A stretch of DNA of 64,000 nt from Fasciolopsis buskii. Its lineage: Eukaryota; Platyhelminthes; Trematoda; Plagiorchiida; Fasciolidae. Below the pieces are notes generated by a model. That model saw nothing but the letters and a program-made list of their open reading frames with translations. It had not been told where the DNA came from and did not search any database. The stretch lies in NCBI GenBank assembly GCA_008360955.1, contig LUCM01003774.1:58633-122632 (forward strand), written 5' to 3'. How positions within the stretch are numbered: position 1 is the stretch's first letter; every line of letters begins with the position of its first letter. Positions 33,251 through 45,430 of the stretch are shown here, one piece after another. A program made the translations under genes and the position numbers.

Positions 33251-36200
33251 TGGTCGGATAAACATGATTTTTTTACGGGAGGGTAGGTTTGCTACAGCAC
33301 GCCTCACGTTATTCAGGAGGGATGAAGATACATTTCCCAACCGGAGTAAATGACCTCCTAAACATTTTCCAGGGCAATAATCAACCTTTTTTCGCTTCGT
33401 TTAGCTTCCGCTTTGTTTCACCTGATCATGCAACAATTAAGTTTTTGTCTAAGACTAAAACCATTAATAGTTCACATAATGTCGCAGTCCCAAAGTTTGC
33501 AGAAGACAGACTTCTAGGTGAAATATCATGTTAACCGGCAGGACTAGCCAAATTAACTTTTCTCTCCCCTTAGATGCCGATAAAGTAGTTTTGGACCGCC
33601 CAATCAGTTGTATTTATTTTCTGTCTTCTTGTGGCGCTTTATATTTACCTCCAATTCCCTCGAATCAAACAACTTCACCGACGAGACGAACAAGTTGGAT
33701 ATGTGCGAATCACATAACGATAAAGAATTGGATGAAATCCGACAAGAAGGAGCTTTCTAAACACACAAGCAACTTCTAAAGCAAAAAACTTACCGATAAA
33801 CCTGGCGACTATTAGAGAACTCATTTGACGGTTCATCAGCACGCAAGTCTACCGTTGTGGATATCGAACCTTTCAGTACATAATTAATTAGGAAGTTAAG
33901 TTCCTCATTTCCATAGTTGAAGAAGACTATTCATGCGCCTCCACTTTGTACTTCCGTCCTAAGAACTAATCCTGCTATCTGGATGATATCGGCTCCTCAG
34001 TTATCACGGAGTGTTCGCCAATTATTTTCCAATTTGTTTAATCAATGGCTGGGAAATAAAAAAATATCGGACCACAGCAATTCCTCATGTTCCTAAGACT
34101 AGTTCCTCAAAATTTTGTCCCGACGCTTGCATTTGAGCTGTCTTAAAAGTTTTTAGAATAGTAATTTCTCACAAACGGCGTTTTTCTTAATTGTTCTTTA
34201 TTTCAACCAGTTTTTCTATCGATCCCTAAAGTGTATCCTTGTTTTCGTTGTCACCGTGATAAAAGAAATAAAACACTTATGATACGCTTCCGTGATTGAA
34301 GTGCCGCTTTTAACTGTGTACACGGGGGTTAGCTGCTCCCCTTCTCTTTCCGAATTGGATACTAAGCCTCCTCTAATCTATTTCTCGACCAACGATTTCC
34401 AGGACCGTCAAACTTCGCCTCGTTTTACGGTGGCATATGCCTTTTTTGCTTCTCCACTTGGTGTCCGTCTTTTCATTTCAACCAACGTATCTTCCATTAA
34501 CACTAACGACGATGGCTCGGTTAAATACGTAGGTGATGTAACTCTTGGTTTTCTGCAGTTCTCTGACTCCCCTTCTTGTACCCTGTAAAATCGTATCACA
34601 GAGCTTTCGGAATAGTTAACTACACAAAAGTTGGTCAATAGGCGCATGAAATGTAGTGGCACATATATGAAAAGCTCCAAGTGTTGATGTTCTGGACTCT
34701 AGAGATCTGGCATCATTAATGGGGAGCAGCCGAGCCACCAACATGTATGGCAAATTGATGTGGTGTTAGATATAATCATCGCCTAGTCACAGTACCTAAG
34801 CCACATTGTTACGCAAATCAAAATTTTATAATTTTATGGATCACGTCTCAAATATCACCCGGTACCGACACTGTTTATCAAATCCCTAGTTTTTTCGTGT
34901 AGTCTGCCCCACTAGCTTCACACTTATCTGATCAGGTCTGTTTTTCAAATACTTCAACGTAATTTTTAGACCCCCCCTGAATTCTCCTCCTTTGTAGAGA
35001 TATATAAACAAATCAATTCATTCAATTCATTATTGTTGAAGTCAGTGAAACATTTCAAAGGTTTCACAAGTGCGCGCTGATTCTACTCATCGCAATTCGC
35101 AAACACCTAATGAAATCTGTTTCCGTTTTTGTCGTGTTTCACTTTGATGACTGCATCTGAAATGATATGATCCCCCACTGTTCTGTAGCCATCAAGACCA
35201 GTTAGCAGCCCCAAATCCGTAAGATTGCAATTCGAAGGGCAACTAAACTGGGAGAACATGAGCATCCAGCACTCCCGTATTTTTTCCAAACCGAGAATGC
35301 TGTGTGAAATTCGAATATTCGGCTCCTTAGTGGGTGCGTAAAGCACTTACTTAAATAAATAAATTGGTGGGAATTAAGTCAAACCTATTCGAAACGGCCA
35401 CTCGACTGAGCCTTAAGAAAACGAAAATAATTCCGAGAAAGCAATGAGAAGGATTAATTAGTCCAATCAAAATAAACCAGTGCCACAGTACCATCATTCA
35501 TTAGACCAACCACTTGATCGGCCTCCTACAAACGGTTCCTAAAATGGGATCCAAATGAGATGCCCTGTCGTTCACGGTAAACATTCACATAATCCGATTT
35601 GTCAACCATGCCAGTGTATCACATTCAGACCAGTGTGAGATCTTTATTGAAATCATTGTGTGATCGATGTTAATGACAGCAATATTTATGGTTAGGTCTC
35701 GTCAAACAGAGGTATCGCGGATGGCGTCAGAAGGGCACCCATAACCATAAACACCGTGGTAATTAAAATGAAAAGGAATGCAACTACGAACGACACTGCC
35801 GTTATTCTTGTTACTAATATCGGAGACAACTCAAGGTGATCCAACTTAAGTCATGTTTGCGGACAAGTACTTTGGAAATATTATTTTTTGCAGTGAAAAG
35901 CCAAACTAACCGAACTCTTCGAACCGTATATGACATCGCTGTGGTCGGGGATGAAATTTTGACAGAATGTCAGGTCAGCTGACTCTCTTCTGCCCTAGTA
36001 GCAAGTCTGCAATGAACGGTCTCGTGATGAGTGATGATCACCCCCCTCCCGACGAATTTCGCTTGTTTACAACATGTGCATGTGTGTGTGTGTGTGTGTG
36101 CCAGTACCCGAGATTAATCCGGTACTCAGCCTTCAATAAGTCCATTTAGGCGAAACAGAGCATACTGACTACAGCTGACCAGCTTTCTTCCGGAATGTTT

Positions 36201-37536
36201 CAGTACTTCAACGACCTCATGATTCTTTCCTATGTCTGATAGGCTTACGACAACGCACCGGATAAGCCATGTAACTATCAGACAGAACTAGGGAGATGGG
36301 TGCCAATTTCCTTCATCCTATCAAATGTGTAGCATTATACAAAACTTTCTGACGAACTAATGATCATGTAATGAAAACGGAGTAACATTGAAACTCCTCA
36401 TTCTCATTGCTGCCACATTCTTGCAATATGAAGCAAATAAGAGAGAAGAGTGATAGAAAGGTGGTAAAAGTCTAAACTGAATTTACGGTCGGTGAATGTA
36501 GCATTGTTATCCAATAAGGAATAGAAAAGAACATATTTAGTTTGTTCTATCAGACGCGGCAACGTGGTTCCAGCCCGAAACAATTCACCTGCAGAACCAA
36601 AAACGGGCCGCAAATGAGAACAAGAACACCACTCCCGTTTCTGGACAATTTAAAAGAATTGCGATGTAGCACAACCATGCCCCAGTTAGAGCCAAGCTTC
36701 ACAGCAAATGAGCGGTACACGACTGTTAAATTCTGATAACTACGGTGGTTCTTACTTTATGCTTGTCAAGCATGTTGTGTTAGCCTCCAAAATTCAAAGG
36801 ACATCTAAAAAGCAGAAAACGCACTAAAAGAAACTCCTGAGGTCAACCTGGCACGAAAATTTGAGAGGTAACGATAATCAGAAATCGGCTGTAACGAGTA
36901 CACATAAGGAGTGTGTTCAGTGTACATGACAGCAGTACTATGTCGCCTAGTTGACCTCCACAAAAATTCCGGAATCTCTCTTACCACGATCCACAATCAA
37001 AATTTAGATTAAAATAATAAATTTGCACTCATCGGCAGATACCTGTCGGTATTAAGAAGGCTGGGTGGGTTTACCGTGGCAGCTTCTGCGCGCACAGCTC
37101 AGTTATTTTATCGTTCCACAGCATTCTTTTCGCAAAACGAATCGGCCAAGTGCTCTGAGTGGATACAATACTTCTGAATGATTCGCTCGTGATCTTTGGA
37201 CGTCTTGTCTCTAAGCGTGAGTTATTTGCATTTCCTTTGATGGGCCCAGGGGTATAGACACCCACAGATCGTAAACAACGAATGTGCATTTTCTTAAAAG
37301 TTCCTTTCGATTTACATCACTTTGGTTGGTTGAGGAGATATAGCGAGTTCTTCTGAAACTGCATTTTGTGACATCATATCGATGTGCTGTAACTGGGTTT
37401 GTTGACCTTTTCAGCACAGACTTGAATCGCATACATTCATTTGACTTGGAGTTCGATTTGTCCTGTGCATTTTAATCTGTTCATACTTCAGATCGCATTT
37501 AATGTTCTTTCATATTCATCGTTCTACTATTCGCAG
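33251..37536. other. No supported gene; faint CR1-like RT trace
   Basis: A plus-strand frame at 34292-34588 contains DDGSVKYVGDVTLGF, which could be a decayed YADD block of a CR1/Jockey-like element (34500-34545). A GT microsatellite lies at about 36080-36100. A minus-strand frame at 37270-37074 is protein-like with a donor-like end but unassigned. Confidence 0.3.
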
Positions 37537-37671
37537 TGCCGCATTGCAATTGGCATCTTGTGCTACTGAATCCAGAATATGGACCTGTGTTATTTCGAAT
37601 TTTTCGACCTAAACGTGCTTCAGTGTACAAGATTAAGGAATACGTTGAAAAAGTCGAATGCTTCCTGTTAA
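37537..37671 (+). CDS. Possible exon of unknown gene
   Basis: A strong acceptor (CTACTATTCGCAG, AG at 37535-37536) opens a plus-strand frame with balanced composition (WHLVLLNPEYGPVLFRIFRP and onward). A donor-like GTGCAA at 37672 gives phase 1, matching the entry of the next candidate exon at 37794. Without that donor the frame runs to TAG at 37719-37721. No family recognised. Confidence 0.35.
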
Positions 37672-37793
37672 GTGCAAGACAGTTGTATGGGAATCCGCAC
37701 ATCGGATCAGCAGGAATTTAGCATTTTAACAGAAATGTGGAGCGTTGTAATGCAAAGAAATCGGTAGTTGTATTTGTCATCATGATTGGTCAG

Positions 37794-37927
37794 CTGACTG
37801 CGAAATCCCCGAACAAGTGGAACTTCACGGATTACAGTGGAAAGAATCCCAAAGTATTCTCGAGTTTGTTATTCCATTACGAAGCCAAACTGCTCATTGC
37901 TATTTCCGACACGAATTAGAAAAATAG
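37794..37927 (+). CDS. Possible terminal exon of unknown gene
   Basis: An acceptor-like ATGATTGGTCAG ends at 37793. The phase-1 frame reads DCEIPEQVELHGLQWKESQS and 23 more residues to TAG at 37925-37927. Composition is protein-like and the phase matches the candidate exon at 37537. No polyadenylation signal was seen close by. Confidence 0.35.
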
Positions 37928-40900
37928 TTTCGTGTTTGCCCGATTGCTGGCTGGAATTCACAAAGCATACTTTTTTGTTCACTAACCTTCTCCTTTCCTG
38001 TTGGTTGTGAATCCTGCGAACGATTTCTGCGTGTGGATAGTTTAATGGAGTATGGTCTCTCACATCGTGTTGTAGTACAGTGACAGCCCGCCAACTAAAA
38101 TGTATGAATAACTTTAACTCTAAAACAGACAACTATTCGTTTGATAAATTCAAACAATAGAGTCGCTTGGGGTTTTTTTTCTTTTTATTTCTGTCGCATT
38201 CACCATTCTCAGTCTTCGTGCCACCTTCGGGATGTTACCTGATGTCGAAAGACAAACTCAAGAATATTCGGTCAGTCTCACGAAATTCTCAAACACATAA
38301 GAAGCCCGTGCATATTCTGGACCCCCATAATTCCATATGCTTTCTCTCCTAGGATGAATTTACTCGAAAGGGGAAAAGGACACGACAGATTCGTTTCTCG
38401 TTGATGAGTAGGTACAGTATTACCGAGTGATAGGGCGCAGCCTTCTTTTCCCGACAAATGCCTAAATTTGACTATGCACTGCTGCTATTACTAAAGGCCT
38501 GATTTACCAACCACGTGCCTCTGGAAGTATTCCTTGTAACCTCTTCCGGCGCTAAATGCTTTACTTAGAATCCCCTGGTTACGTCCTCGGGACTAAAACT
38601 CGCGAGTCATTCGCCCATCCACCCTTATGAACGAGATGACGAATGAACAAAGCCAGACGATTCAGAGAAATTGTGGAAATCACTCATTCTACCATCACGT
38701 CACGATCGAGAACGCGGGCTTTTCCTAACACTCATGGGCTAGGGCAATCGATCAAAAAGAATGTACCAAATCCGCGTGAAATCAATTGTACCACTCGACT
38801 GTCTTGTCAACCTGGGAGGCACCCGGATAGAGGCTCGGCAATTTTTCGGTTCATTGGGATGGCTTGCAAAATCAAATCTAGGATATGGTAGTCCTAGCCA
38901 AAGCAAGCCATGGGCTGGAAACCAAATAAATTCAACTGTATCGAAAAAGCCACGCACCATTCAAAACGTTGTGTAAAACTTAACTGTTCAATGATAACGA
39001 GATAAAAATAGTCGATATTATGACGCTGAGGATAATACTCCTCAAAGCTTGTTTTGTAATCAAAAAGGACTAGTCACAGCAACCCAGGCGTTGACCATTC
39101 GACAGCTATTTGGGTCACTCTATTTTGTTGAACAAACAACTTTTCAGAAAGACTACGAATACCTGGAGAACTTTAGAGATCTAGAAACAAAATCAATAAA
39201 CGACTGCATGTAGCCGTATTAATCGTTGACAAGGCTCAGTGAACTTGGGGTCTTAATTTCGAATTCCATTTTTCACAGGTTTTATGCCTTATATGATCTT
39301 TTATCATTATTTTATACTCCTGTCAAGAATCATATTGTATAATAAACTTGTGTTCATAGGCACACCGAGACGCATTCACATGCAGACAAACACACAGATA
39401 CAACTCAGTACTTCATTTCAGCAGTGGCAAATGTGATTACTTACATGCGCATTCCTGCAAGGCGATCCTTGATTTCTACTTTGTTCATTGCGTTCAACGT
39501 CTTCACAAAACCACTGAATACGTAAATCCTCGAGAACAAAACTCTGAGGTGCAGATAACCTGTATAACTGGTACAACTATCGAACACCGACCGCATAATT
39601 CTAACATCTAAAACATTGCAAACTTGCTTACGGCAGACACAAGAAGTTTAAGGATGTGACGTAACAATCAAAATGTTGAGTAATAATCGCGATTTCCAAG
39701 ACAATTCAGTGTGATCAGGTAGACCACTACCAGTGAATTTGCAGTCTTGGTTTGTTCTCACTGTGTCTGTTCGAAAGCTGCGGAAAAACCAACATTTTGT
39801 TTATCATATCAACTATACATTACGTCACTAATACTTTCTTTCTAAGAAGTGATTAATTCTTATCACGTGCCTGCAAACACGGTGACTAATCAGGTGAAAA
39901 GAGACTATACTCTGCTGATTTGGAACTTTCATTCTGTTTGTGCACGTGTATGCACGCGTCCGTGTATGCTCCTGAAGTTGTGCTTGTATTTACAATATAA
40001 ATGGGTGATACAGACGTAGGTTATTTTTTGTATTGCTGTACAAGCTCACACCAGCGTAAATGTTTGCAACTTCAGTTCCGACATAGTAGATAGGCACCGT
40101 GAAATGAGCATTTCTTCAGGCTTTCAGTGTGCATGGCAGTTACTCCGTATGATGACTTCGATCTAGGTTACAGTTAGTAAATACTATCACTAGCATCATA
40201 ACAGAATGAAACGAATACGGACCCCGATGATGCTGTGGCTGACAGATCCCGTTCATGTGATTCCAGTTATAGCGTACCAATTGCGTGTGCTGGTTGCCAA
40301 CGGATTAGAATTTCCATCACATTGAGGGTGCAGGTAAGCTGATCAGCATGACAGATTCAGGATACCGGATTGCGAAAAGAGGAGACATACACCCCTAAAT
40401 GGTTGCTGGCCGTGATTGATAGATTAGCAGCCATGATCAATCAATACCAGTGGTCGTTTTCACCCACTAAGAGATAACAAACAAGGTAAAATTTACGGAA
40501 CCAGTATATTCAGGTCTAGTGAACATTGGGGAATACCATTTCCGTTGCCATCTGCAGATTCGTGACCTTCCTCTCTCTATATTAAATTTGAGCCCAAGTT
40601 TAGTATTGTAGAGTCCTTGACACAAACTTTCATTACAAATGTCATCTTTCCCGGTTCAAGGCATATAATGTCGACCAACCTTTTCCGGAAAACTTGTGTC
40701 AGAACTGTAATGGGCCGCCATCGAAGTCGAAGTCACTGTTAGAGTCGATAAAGGCGAAAAACGATAGACCAGCCGAAAAGAAGTCGCTGGGGCCGACAAT
40801 AAGTGCGTTGACGAAACGTTTCACGTATGAGTAAGCTAGAGGCTACTCCCAAAATCAACTGGGACAGTTGTTCTCGTATTAACATTAGTCGACGAATACG

Positions 40901-41079
40901 TTGCCAAGCTGAAATAGTTCAGAATCCGAGACTTGTCCATCCTGAAGCCACGCAACTCGTTAAGGACAACCCTTAAATAAGATTGCGACAAAGCTCAATC
41001 ATAAGTGAAATCTAACGTCTCCCGTGGCTATCAAACACGAATGTTAGCCGTAATGGTTCAAGTGGCTTAGCGTGACCGG
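37928..41079. other. No supported feature
   Basis: About 3 kb with only short, ordinary frames on both strands. Nothing recognised. Confidence 0.45.
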
Positions 41080-41400
41080 CAGTGAGTGTCTCAGGCTCCG
41101 CCTTGGTTACTCTCCCTGGACATCTCTCAAAATGCTCCCAAATGACCGTGCGTCTCAAAAATCTCCCGCTGAGAAAGTTGTGCGCATTGCCTTTTTGTGG
41201 GGGAGGAGGGGGTTACGAGGAAGGAGGAAAATCCCCGGCCCCCCTCCACCAGGCTGGTCGATCTCTGGCGTTCGATCTAGGGGAGATAGTTAAACCTTGT
41301 TGTTAAAGCAATCACGCGAGGCGTACAAAGCATACGACTGTATGCTCACCGGTATCCAGTACAAAGGAGTGTAAACACATCCAGGATGTCAAGTCCCACC
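41080..41400. repeat. Unnamed dispersed repeat, copy 1
   Basis: Shares two blocks in the same order with copy 2 at 48836. Block one is GGCTCCG...CTCAAAATG...CAAATGACC...GTCTCAAA...GAGAAAGT (41094-41178) and block two is CTGTATGCTCACC and its flanks (about 41325-41385). The segment between them is different and G/C-rich (GGGGGAGGAGG). Identity in the shared blocks is roughly two thirds by eye. No coding potential. Confidence 0.5.
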
Positions 41401-43469
41401 AGAAGGGCTTATGAACTAGGTAATCAACCACCGGTTCCCAGTGAGTCATGAGCTCCTCAGATCGTTTTTATCCCTTGTAGGTTATATTATTATATATTTG
41501 CAGATATATATATATATGTACATATATAAGGATATGTGTGGTTCAGACCGGGGCACGTCCGCATCAACTATGTATCAATATCTATGTTCTACCAACGTGT
41601 GGTGCTAATCTTCTACATGGATGTGTATATAAGTGAATTTGCATTTTTCATACATCCAATTCTCTTCAGCGAAAGAACAAACATGATCACAGGATAGATT
41701 CAATTCATCTATTTTGCGCATAAGGGTCGAGGACGGAAAATCGTACACAGGAGAAAATCAATAAGGGAGGTGGATAGGGCTCACAACCTTCAGTCTTCCT
41801 ACCTCCAAACTATGCCAAAGAAGGGCGGGATTGGTTTCAAATTCCAGCTGCGCGAACCGTGGGTGTCTGGATTTTTGACGGCTTATCACTCGGACTTTTG
41901 TCTAGGGTCAACGAGTCTGTCACTGTCAACTAGGTGTCGTGCGATTGAGCTACTCTGTACTTCAGACATATTTGCTGCCAGTTTTTTTCGGAATGTGTTC
42001 GAAAATCTTCACAGACAGTCATCTCTCGGTTCTTCCGGTGTGCTTGCAGTAGCACAGAGGCGGGTCTGTCTAGATCAGGTTCTCGGAGCAGCCGTTGTGT
42101 TGTGCAACACCAATAAAGAAGCCGCGCAATGTGCCCTCGTGACAATTGTCTTAGCCGTGGCTGCATTCACCTGTCATTCTAATGGTCTCGGAAATGCAAC
42201 GAAACGAAAACCGTGTTTTGCGACACTTACTATTGTGATTCTTCCCGTTTTCCTCCCTACTTGGGAACAAATTATCTGGACAACCATTAGCCTCCAGTAA
42301 GAAAGATGGAACACAACCGTCTTGCTCTGGTGAGGTCACTTGCGAGTAATTATCAAAAATCTCTTTCATCCAGTTAGGTCTCTAGTTAACAGAGACGAAG
42401 GGGTATGGCTAAAGTATTTGTCAGTCACATAGCCCACCATACTGGGCCGAGCACACCCAGACCGCCCAACAGCTGAATCTATAAACTGTGTACGAGAGGT
42501 AGCTGCCTCCAGTATTGCGTGTTTGTTTAGAAATTCTTCACCCACTTTGGTCATTTTTGAATGCAGTCAAATTGTGACCATAAAAACTGTCCAGATACAC
42601 CAATGCACCGTCCCGGCCGCTTTGGAAAAAGAACAAAGTCCTATTACCATTACTTACTGACCGATTAGCTAACTTACGCTGCACACATGCAGCGCGTATG
42701 CCATGTGGACGATCAACAGGTGTGGAGAAATTCACACTATTCGCCTCGGATACATGTGATAGGAAACGGATAGGCACAGACTAAACGTAAGCAAAGCATA
42801 TGAGTATGGAGATAAGGCGCGTTCGAACACTTCATCGCCGAAAAGTTCGTCGAACGGACATTCGATCAAATGGGCGCTCTGTCAACATACGGTTAGTGTT
42901 GTTGACATTCTTTCGAATGAACTTATAGTTCAATAATTTGGGTTAGAAGACATACGACTAGAAGTCGAGACCAGAGAGCATAAATGGATAAATATCTAAA
43001 CCGCCTACTAAAACTACCCCGGGCAAAATAACGAAAAGTGAAAACAACCATACTGCGGTTAATTTATTTGCCCATAATCGACCGGTGGGTGGAGTACCTC
43101 AAATCACAGTCTAGGTAGCCTCCAGCGCTATTCTCCCGTGCATTTTATTCCACAACCACACATCTCATGTACCATTTTCTGATGCGGGAGCTGGCGAGTA
43201 AATACAAGTAGCATGACGTTGCAAATTGGGAGGACTCGATTATATTTCTACGGCTTTATTTAGGGACGGTGAGTTGCAGCTTATTAGATAAATTCAAAAT
43301 TTATTCTCAAAAACTTCGTCCTCCGAATAGATTCCCTCCTCCTGAGGAGAATCGACCTAACAGATGGACTCGTGCTGTATCCGCGTCTAATCCCATTAGC
43401 GTCGAAGCACATAATGTCTGACATTCTGAGCTACGTCCAACAGAAATTTTCAAATCCAATGAGATCGTA
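41401..43469. other. No supported gene; TA microsatellite
   Basis: A TA-rich run lies at about 41502-41529. A 176-codon plus-strand frame (41770-42300) and several minus-strand frames overlap each other with no recognisable domain or splice logic. Confidence 0.4.
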
Positions 43470-44163
43470 AAACTCACGGAAAGCAAACTCAAGAACAGCG
43501 GTCTAAATCTCTTACCGGTCGTGGGCTCGTTGATCAAGTCGTCACTTTCCGAATAATTACCGAAACACCGTTCCTTGCGCCCCTTGATATTCGCGCAGCC
43601 TTCGACTTCATCGATATGATAGCCATTCGACCTTATTTGTTGAGGAATAGTGTTCTTAAGAAGCACGTGATAAACCTAAAAAAGCTGTACTATCACACCC
43701 AAGGTCAAGCTAGAAAATGATTACTTTTATCATCAGCCTCAGCCTCCGGTAGAGTGCTATAAAGCCTCCAAATATACCGATTCACTTCCAATTTTTCCAC
43801 AGATGATTTCAAACTGGTCTAGGAGACATTGAAGTTGACCTCCTCCCGGACAACAGGGTTTCTGACCTAAATTCTGCCTGTGATATCGTCTTGTTTAGCG
43901 ATAATGCATAGATAATTCAACAAGCTTGGCGAATGAGATATACCCAATACGGTGCACCCTTTGGAGATCTAAAGTGAAAGGTACTTCTCCAAGACTGGGG
44001 GGAGACTGTGCCTGCACTGAACATTCGTGGTAATCAGCTAGATGTAGTCGGGAACTCTAAATGCATTGGGATCTTGATTCAAGCTGAAGTTAGTTTTTGG
44101 AGGGGAATTACTTCATGAATAACGAAAGCCAAAGCAACTTTCGCCGCACATATTTGGTTATTC
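43470..44163 (+). mobile_element. RTE-like fragment, RT core, plus strand
   Basis: From about 43475 the plus strand reads GKQTQEQ...TGRGLVDQVVTF, motif A LDIRAAFDFIDM, and YYHTQGQAR. After a damaged stretch it reads GDIEVDLLPDN, ACDIVLFSDNA (the YADD block, with Cys for Asp), LLQDWGETVPALNIRGNQLD and ITKAKATFAAHIW, ending abruptly at about 44163. Several stops. It meets the next fragment tail-to-tail. Confidence 0.75.
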
Positions 44164-45430
44164 TTTACGGGACACGAGTTCCACAGGGAGCTCACACAAC
44201 GTTCGTCCACTGGCTTCGATTCTAAGCTATGGCTCTCAGTGTCTCTAACCAACGACACTTTATCTCGTTGGTCCCATCCGACTAGAAGCTCCAACCGATA
44301 ACAAAACCGAAGGCAACTTCTTCAGACGTCCACGGCAAGTCATAACCTTGTTGTCACATTTGCTCTTTCAGCCTTGTTCAGCACGCGCAAAAGCATAGGA
44401 AAGCGCGGGCAATAGGAAGAGATAAGCCAAATGTGTCCAAATCACCAAAGGCAATGTGAGCGGTTACCTCAGCCAGGGGACAGCTGTCTCCCCCAAACAC
44501 ATGACTACACGTCATATTGGCTCACTCGCCAGACGCTTTAGGGGCTTTGGAGACATCGGCGCTCAAATACAGAAAATCTCCGGGCATACTCAAAACGGAG
44601 AGGACAGACATGTTGCTCCTAGATAAGAACACTACAAACTGTGGTAACCTACGTCTTTCTGTTGAGCGACTCCAGAAGCATCCCAAGCTCGTGGAAACTG
44701 TTCTAGCATTTGCAATCCATGATGTGATTTTCTCCTAAAAAGTCCTAATTGTAATCGGACTCACGAGTTGCTCAAAGCCATAAAACTACGTCTAACAGGT
44801 TCTTACCAGTCTCGAAGAGGCACCGTAGACTGAAGATGTGAAGTGCATTCCTTATCTGTATACTTCGATCGCCAGACGGTCTAACGCGCGTTGAATTACC
44901 TGTGCACCATTGCTCAGCAAGACGATGTCATCGGCATAGTCTGGGAGAAGTTCAACTCCAATGTTTAAAAGATCAAACAAAGCGTTTTGTAGAACGTCCT
45001 CTATGATCAAGTTGAATAGAAGTAGGGATATAGGACAGCCTTGCTCTATTCCACTGGAGATGACAAACAGTGGCAAAAGCTGACCAGAAGCCATAACCCA
45101 ATATGACGTATGACTGTACAACCCATTGACGACCGACACACACTTCTCAGGTACTGCATTTCTCAAGAAACAGTGCCATGGTGAAGACCTATTAACAGAG
45201 TCAAGGGCTGCACGAATGTCTAAGAACGAGATGACCGATGGCCTTTGGAAAGTAAATCGGTGTTCTAACAGCTGTCGTAGAGTGAAGATTTGATCGATGC
45301 AACCACGAGCTGCGCGAAACCCGGCCTGTTCCTCGTGGGTTTGCTCTCCGCGCGTGTCGCATAACTTCCACAGAATGAAAGACGCTGTTAGGATTTGCCG
45401 ACCTATGTTGAGCAAACGACAAGGACGATG
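44164..45430 (-). mobile_element. RTE-like fragment, RT and C-terminal region, minus strand
   Basis: From 45415 downward the frame reads THEEQAGFRAARGCIDQIF, motif A SFLDIRAALDSVNR, GIEQGCPISLLLFNLIIED (motif B intact), YADDIVLL (about 44940-44917), and IQRALDRLAIEVYR to a stop at 44852. The remainder down to 44164 is frame-shifted C-terminal region whose end (TTTACGGGACACG on the plus strand) matches the fragment at 32590. This is a separate copy from the plus-strand fragment, since both contain the same RT region. Confidence 0.82.

Noticed and set aside
41770..42300. 176-codon plus-strand open frame as a gene
   Set aside because: No recognisable domain, overlapping open frames on the minus strand and unremarkable composition.
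43470..45430. Twin-primed inversion of one RTE copy
   Set aside because: Both halves contain the same RT core and the order of pieces is wrong for twin priming.
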